From NCBI GenBank assembly GCA_040397785.1, contig JBBAVI010000009.1, forward strand, positions 1 through 64,000: a DNA stretch of 64,000 bases, read 5' to 3'. Of this stretch, positions 60,208 through 64,000 are shown in pieces (the first letter of the stretch is position 1; every line of letters starts with the position of its first letter). A program made the translations under genes and the position numbers. This stretch comes from M3007 sp040397785 (GTDB lineage Bacteria; Bacteroidota; Bacteroidia; Chitinophagales; Saprospiraceae). The notes under the pieces were generated by a model, which did no database searches, was not told where the DNA came from, and saw nothing but the letters and a program-made list of their open reading frames with translations.

Positions 60208-63200
60208 GGCATCATCCAGCCCGTCTTCTTCCCCAATAGGCGAAAACTGTACTTCCCGGTCCCGGTGCATTTTACACCAAACACAATCTTCTTTGCCGCA
60301 GCCCTCCCGAAATGCATGGGCTTGTATTTGCTGATAAGTATCTTTGATCAATTGCTGCATCCAAGATAGCTGATCGCTGGAAATAACAACTTCCGATTGT
60401 ACGAAATCACCCTTCTTATCGGGCTCCAACCAGGCAATGACGCTGCTGCCTACTTGCTCCGGGTAAATGCGCGCTTCCTCCAACAAAATTTTATAAAAGG
60501 CCAACTGACGCCAATATTCACCACCCAATACTTCTACTTCACTGGGGGGCGCTACTTTTTTAGGATCCGGAGCGCCGGTTTTGTAATCCACCACGCGCAA
60601 ATGATTGTCCTGCCATTCAATTTTATCTAAAACGCCGGTAAGCGGCACGCCCGCAAGTTCTACCCGGTCTATTCGGCGCTCCACCACGGCCCGTTTACGC
60701 CAGTAAGGCACCTGTTCGAGCGCATAGCGGTTCAGGTGTTGCTTGCCGAGGTTCAGGCGCTGCACATAGCCTTGCTGGCTGAAATAGCCGCGCATGCGCT
60801 CCATTTGTTGTTCAAAGATATTTTGCAATACCCCGGCGCCCGGAAATTCCTGCTTGGGATCGGCTTTCATGCGCAAAAAATAATGCCGTAACGCTTCATG
60901 GATCGCCTGTCCGTAAGCCGCCGCCTCGCGCATGGTTTCAGGAATGCGCAATAAATCGGCATAATAAAAAGCAATTGGACAGCGCAAATACCGGTTGAGT
61001 GCCGTGATACTCAGGGTGTAATCCTTCAAAAGTTCGTTCAAAACGGCTTCCTCCGGCAAGGCAATCACCGGTTTTATCGGCTCCAGCAGCAAATTGCGCT
61101 GTGCATCCACCAAAATACCTGCATCCGCCGCGACTATTTGTTTCGGCAAGCCCGTTTCATCGATAAAACCTACCTGCGAGAGCGCTTTCCCATTCCAATC
61201 GGCCAAACTAAAAGACATGGATAAATGCCGCTTCGCGCGGGTCATGGCCACATAAAACAAGCGACGACGCGCTTCCGTGGCATCTTCTTCACCCGACAAC
61301 GTGAGGGTTTCGGGCAACGCAAACCGGTTGCTGCCCTGGCGCGCACTGGGTTCCCAATCCTCTGTGGTACAATTAATTAAGAAAACATGTTCAAACTCAA
61401 GTCCTTTTGCAGCATGGGCCGTAAGCAATTGAATACCTGTTCCGGCGCCTACGTTTTGTTGCAACTGGAGGGCCAACTTGTTATCGTCCATACTTTCCAG
61501 CAACCGCAAAAGCCGTTCCAGGGTAAAACGCGGGTTGCGTGCAATTTCATTGCCCACAAAATCGAGGAAACTATGCAGCACTTGCAACCACCAAACCTTG
61601 TCGGGTTGATCGAGCGCCCATTGTAACAATCCGCTTTGGCGGTACAATTGTTCGATCAAAGCAGGTAATGCCATATTCAGACAATCGGCCACCCATTGGT
61701 TCAAGGTGCGCAAAACAGCATAAGCATCCGAAAAAGGCGCATGAAGTGGCGTGGGTGCTGCATTTTTACTAAAATTTCGAAAAAACACGCCTTTTTGAAC
61801 CGATTCGGTGGACGCTTCGGGCGCGCGCAATTGGATGGCCAACTGCGCCAGTTCTAAGGGATCAAGTCCCCACCAGGGCGCATGCAACAATCGGAACAAC
61901 CGATAGTCACCGCTGAAAGGCACATTGGATTCGTCGCTCAAATACCGCAACAGTTCTCGAAACTGCTGCATAACAGGCAAATCCAGCAAATTAACAGGCC
62001 GTTTGGTGGTGTACGCAATGCCTTTTTTATCCAACAATTGCATCAAACGCACGGCTTCCTTGTGGCGCGCATACAGCACCGCAATTTCTTTTGGATCGAC
62101 GTTGTCCTGAAGCAGCGTTGCAATTTGGTCCACTACCGCCGCCGTTTCATGCAGGCGATTTTCATATACCTGAATGGCCGCCCCGTCTGTTGCCTTGGTA
62201 AAGGCCTGTAGTTTTTTTTGTTCAAAGGTTGCGCCCAATGCGCGTACGGCGCGTAAAGCATTGTTTTCGATCACCTTAGAGGCCGCATCGAGGATTTCCT
62301 GCGTGGAACGGTAGTTGATTTCCAGGACAACCGATTGCAGCGCGGGTTGAAATTTATGGTAAAATTCCAGCAAATTGGCCAATCGGGCACCTTGAAACTC
62401 GTAGATGCTCTGATCGTCGTCGCCCACAATAAACACATTGGGCGATTCCCAAAAATCGAGCAAGTGGTGCAACAATTGATTTTGCGCTCCATTGGTATCT
62501 TGGTACTCGTCTACCAGAAAATATTGAAACCGCTCCTGATAATTGCGCAAAAGGGCCTCATTGGTTTCAAAAGCCTTCAGCACCCAAAGCATCATATCCT
62601 CATATTCATAACGCCCGGTGCGCTGGAGGGCCAGTTGGTAGCGCGGGTACAAATCCGCGGCAGCCTTCAAGCGGGCCATTTTTTCGGTAATATCCTTGAC
62701 TTTTGCAGTCTTGGGTGCACCTTTTTTACCGAAACGGCTATTTATTTGGTAAATATAATCGGGATGTTCGGGCAAGCCGGTGAGAAATTCGTCCACTTTT
62801 CGGAGCACAAATCCGGGTGTCCAGCCTTCTTTTTTCATTACTGAAAACAACTCTTTCAGTTGTTTTTCATAGAAGAAAGCCTGTTTTTTGCCCTCGCGCA
62901 ACAGGTGGTCGGCAGGCAGGTTTTCCAGCAGTTGCCGAATCACCTCCACCCTTTCCAGGTCGCTGAGGGGCTCTAGATCACCCCGCCCAAACAGTTCGAT
63001 ATTTTCCTGAATGACGCGGTTGCAAAAAGCGTGGAAGGTAAAAACCGGAACGCGATGCGCTTCGGGGCCGATGATGCTTAAAAGGCGTTCACGCATGGCG
63101 CGCGCACCGGCATCAGTAAAGGTAAGGCAAAGGATATTTTGTGCCCGTGCATCGGTATCGAGCAAAATTTTACCGATTCGGGTGGCGAGTACGTGGGTTT

Positions 63201-63330
63201 TGCCGGTTCCGGGACCTGCAATTACCAAAACAGGGCCTTCCGTTTGGTCGACGGCCTGTTTTTGAGCTGGATTGAGTTGCTTCAGCGCATCCAGAAACGC
63301 CGCATTGTATTGCTGGAGGGGCGTTTCCAT
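60205..63330 (-). CDS. UvrD/Rep-type helicase with C-terminal PD-(D/E)XK nuclease
   Basis: 1,041 residues from the ATG at 63330; the frame is open 26 codons further, but this start overlaps the mce stop (TAATG). Superfamily 1A helicase motifs: LNPAQKQAVDQTEGPVLVIAGPGTGKTHVLATR (Q motif, Walker A), FLVDEYQDTNGAQ (II), VGDDDQSIYEFQGA (III), EINYRSTQEIL (IV), LLTAHAAKGLEFEHVFL (V) and RRLFYVAMTRAKRHL (VI). The C-terminal nuclease has VVDYKTG and a probable iron-sulfur staple of four Cys (LRCPIAFYY; C-x4-C-x2-C near the end). AddAB/AdnAB-like DNA end processing in repair or recombination is likely. Confidence 0.9.
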   Translation of the reverse strand: METPLQQYNAAFLDALKQLNPAQKQAVDQTEGPVLVIAGPGTGKTHVLATRIGKILLDTDARAQNILCLTFTDAGARAMRERLLSIIGPEAHRVPVFTFHAFCNRVIQENIELFGRGDLEPLSDLERVEVIRQLLENLPADHLLREGKKQAFFYEKQLKELFSVMKKEGWTPGFVLRKVDEFLTGLPEHPDYIYQINSRFGKKGAPKTAKVKDITEKMARLKAAADLYPRYQLALQRTGRYEYEDMMLWVLKAFETNEALLRNYQERFQYFLVDEYQDTNGAQNQLLHHLLDFWESPNVFIVGDDDQSIYEFQGARLANLLEFYHKFQPALQSVVLEINYRSTQEILDAASKVIENNALRAVRALGATFEQKKLQAFTKATDGAAIQVYENRLHETAAVVDQIATLLQDNVDPKEIAVLYARHKEAVRLMQLLDKKGIAYTTKRPVNLLDLPVMQQFRELLRYLSDESNVPFSGDYRLFRLLHAPWWGLDPLELAQLAIQLRAPEASTESVQKGVFFRNFSKNAAPTPLHAPFSDAYAVLRTLNQWVADCLNMALPALIEQLYRQSGLLQWALDQPDKVWWLQVLHSFLDFVGNEIARNPRFTLERLLRLLESMDDNKLALQLQQNVGAGTGIQLLTAHAAKGLEFEHVFLINCTTEDWEPSARQGSNRFALPETLTLSGEEDATEARRRLFYVAMTRAKRHLSMSFSLADWNGKALSQVGFIDETGLPKQIVAADAGILVDAQRNLLLEPIKPVIALPEEAVLNELLKDYTLSITALNRYLRCPIAFYYADLLRIPETMREAAAYGQAIHEALRHYFLRMKADPKQEFPGAGVLQNIFEQQMERMRGYFSQQGYVQRLNLGKQHLNRYALEQVPYWRKRAVVERRIDRVELAGVPLTGVLDKIEWQDNHLRVVDYKTGAPDPKKVAPPSEVEVLGGEYWRQLAFYKILLEEARIYPEQVGSSVIAWLEPDKKGDFVQSEVVISSDQLSWMQQLIKDTYQQIQAHAFREGCGKEDCVWCKMHRDREVQFSPIGEEDGLDDA

Positions 63331-63740
63331 TACTTTGCCGGATCGATGGACTGGCAGAGTTCGACGAGTACGCCATTCGTCGTTTTGGGGTGTAAAAACA
63401 CCACCCATTTGTTGTCGGCACCGCGTTTTGGCTCCTTGTTAAGGGGCGTAAACCCTTCTTTTTCAAGGCGTTCTACTTCGGCGTGGATATCGTCTACTTC
63501 AAAAGCAATGTGGTGGATGCCTTCGCCGCGTTTTTCAATAAATTTGGCAATCGGGCTTTCCGGGTCGGAAGCTTCCAGCAATTCAATTTTGCTTTGGCCA
63601 ACTTGGAAAAAAGAAGTAGCCACTTTTTCGGAGGCCACCGTTTCAACTTTAAAATGCGGAATGCCCAACAATTTGTAAAAAAGCGCATTGCTTTCTTCCA
63701 TGTTGCGTACGGCAATGCCGATATGGTCTATTTGTTTCAT
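63330..63740 (-). CDS. mce: Methylmalonyl-CoA epimerase
   Basis: 136 residues, the standard size. Glyoxalase/VOC fold with metal ligands in IDHIGIAV (His), EGIHHIAFEVDD (His) and NGVLVELCQ (Glu). It interconverts (S)- and (R)-methylmalonyl-CoA between propionyl-CoA carboxylase and the mutase. It overlaps the upstream partial gene (ATGA) and the downstream helicase gene (TAATG), so the three are in one operon. Confidence 0.9.
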   Translation of the reverse strand: MKQIDHIGIAVRNMEESNALFYKLLGIPHFKVETVASEKVATSFFQVGQSKIELLEASDPESPIAKFIEKRGEGIHHIAFEVDDIHAEVERLEKEGFTPLNKEPKRGADNKWVVFLHPKTTNGVLVELCQSIDPAK

Positions 63741-64000
63741 TTTTGCTTGATCCAGATTTCTTTTGCACCGGTAAGGTCCTGCAAAGCAATCATTTTTTGC
63801 TGAATTTCTTGCATATTTTGATAATGAAACTGTACCCCTACTTGATACCCTTTTTTCTGGGAAAGATATACCTCATACCCAGCCTTTTTCAGGGTTTGGA
63901 TCGTGCGATCGGCATTGGTTTTTTCCTGCAAGGTGGCAATGATCAAAACACAGGTGCGGCCTTTTTTAGCGTCCTTCAGTGTTTCACGGCGCGCATCTTC
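63737..64000 (-). CDS. C-terminal part of a SPOR-like protein, truncated by the window edge
   Basis: The frame is open to the right edge. The visible 87 residues (ending EIWIKQK) contain a SPOR-like beta-alpha-beta pattern: CVLIIATLQEKTNADRTIQTLKKAGYEVYLSQKKGYQVGVQF. SPOR domains bind denuded peptidoglycan at division sites. The N-terminal part is outside the window. Confidence 0.6.
   Translation of the reverse strand, partial: EDARRETLKDAKKGRTCVLIIATLQEKTNADRTIQTLKKAGYEVYLSQKKGYQVGVQFHYQNMQEIQQKMIALQDLTGAKEIWIKQK

Overview
The window reads as chromosomal DNA of a Bacteroidota bacterium, most likely from the Saprospiria (inference). The signs are: type IX secretion C-terminal domains, a propeller/Y_Y_Y/LytS-type sensor kinase with a LytTR regulator, DUF5916 and DUF4105 proteins, very large GEVED/SdrD_B adhesin modules, EAD11-like domains, no Shine-Dalgarno sequences, and promoters of the TTTG...TAnnTTTG type. 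I saw no rRNA, tRNA or CRISPR array.

Layout. 1-9.6 kb is the N-terminal 3,200 codons of a giant secreted adhesin on the minus strand, behind a roughly 360-nt leader. 10.1-16.7 kb holds pnuC, a small double-glycine leader peptide gene, a YceI/sensor kinase/response regulator operon and a MerR-type regulator that lacks the cobalamin ligands. 16.7-23.8 kb holds an EAD11-like membrane protein, rfbD and envelope genes (DUF5916, a LysM glucosaminidase lipoprotein, DUF4105).

The centre of interest is 23.8-36.0 kb, bounded by two direct copies of a 248-bp element with long terminal inverted repeats. Inside is a complete diversity-generating retroelement (DGR): an HRDC accessory gene, an Avd gene, a DGR-type reverse transcriptase and a 121-nt template repeat (TR). 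It has two live targets and one decayed one. The targets encode exported proteins made of a caspase-like domain, thrombospondin-3 or helical repeats and a formylglycine-generating-enzyme-like (C-type-lectin-fold) domain whose last 40 residues are the variable repeat (VR). Against the TR, VR1 differs at 19 of 29 adenines and VR3 at 16 of 29, with no change at any of the 92 non-adenine positions. The third paralogue has lost the caspase by in-frame deletion, and its VR has drifted, including at synonymous sites of its 3' priming end. Conserved stem-loops and CATATATG-rich arrays follow both live VRs and face each other across the cassette. An AbiE toxin-antitoxin pair, an EAD11-like membrane protein and an unknown secreted protein complete the island, which looks like a conflict or recognition locus.

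36-50.6 kb carries a WD40 protein, a periplasmic adaptor and TolC pair, an M14 carboxypeptidase, gpmI, a LolC/FtsX-like permease and two T9SS cargo proteins. 50.7-60 kb carries a helical-repeat protein, a PPC-domain lipoprotein, a class C beta-lactamase-like hydrolase, an adaptor/ABC ATPase operon with a leftover ATPase fragment, and a divergent NtrC-type regulator/bestrophin/NtrY-like kinase operon. The intergenic region between the last two has a candidate sigma-54 promoter and two regulator sites exactly 20 bp apart. A near-perfect 140-bp nested palindrome separates that operon from a convergent UvrD-like helicase-nuclease gene, which overlaps methylmalonyl-CoA epimerase and a partial SPOR-like gene at the right edge.

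All calls were made by eye from sequence and family knowledge. No database search was run.
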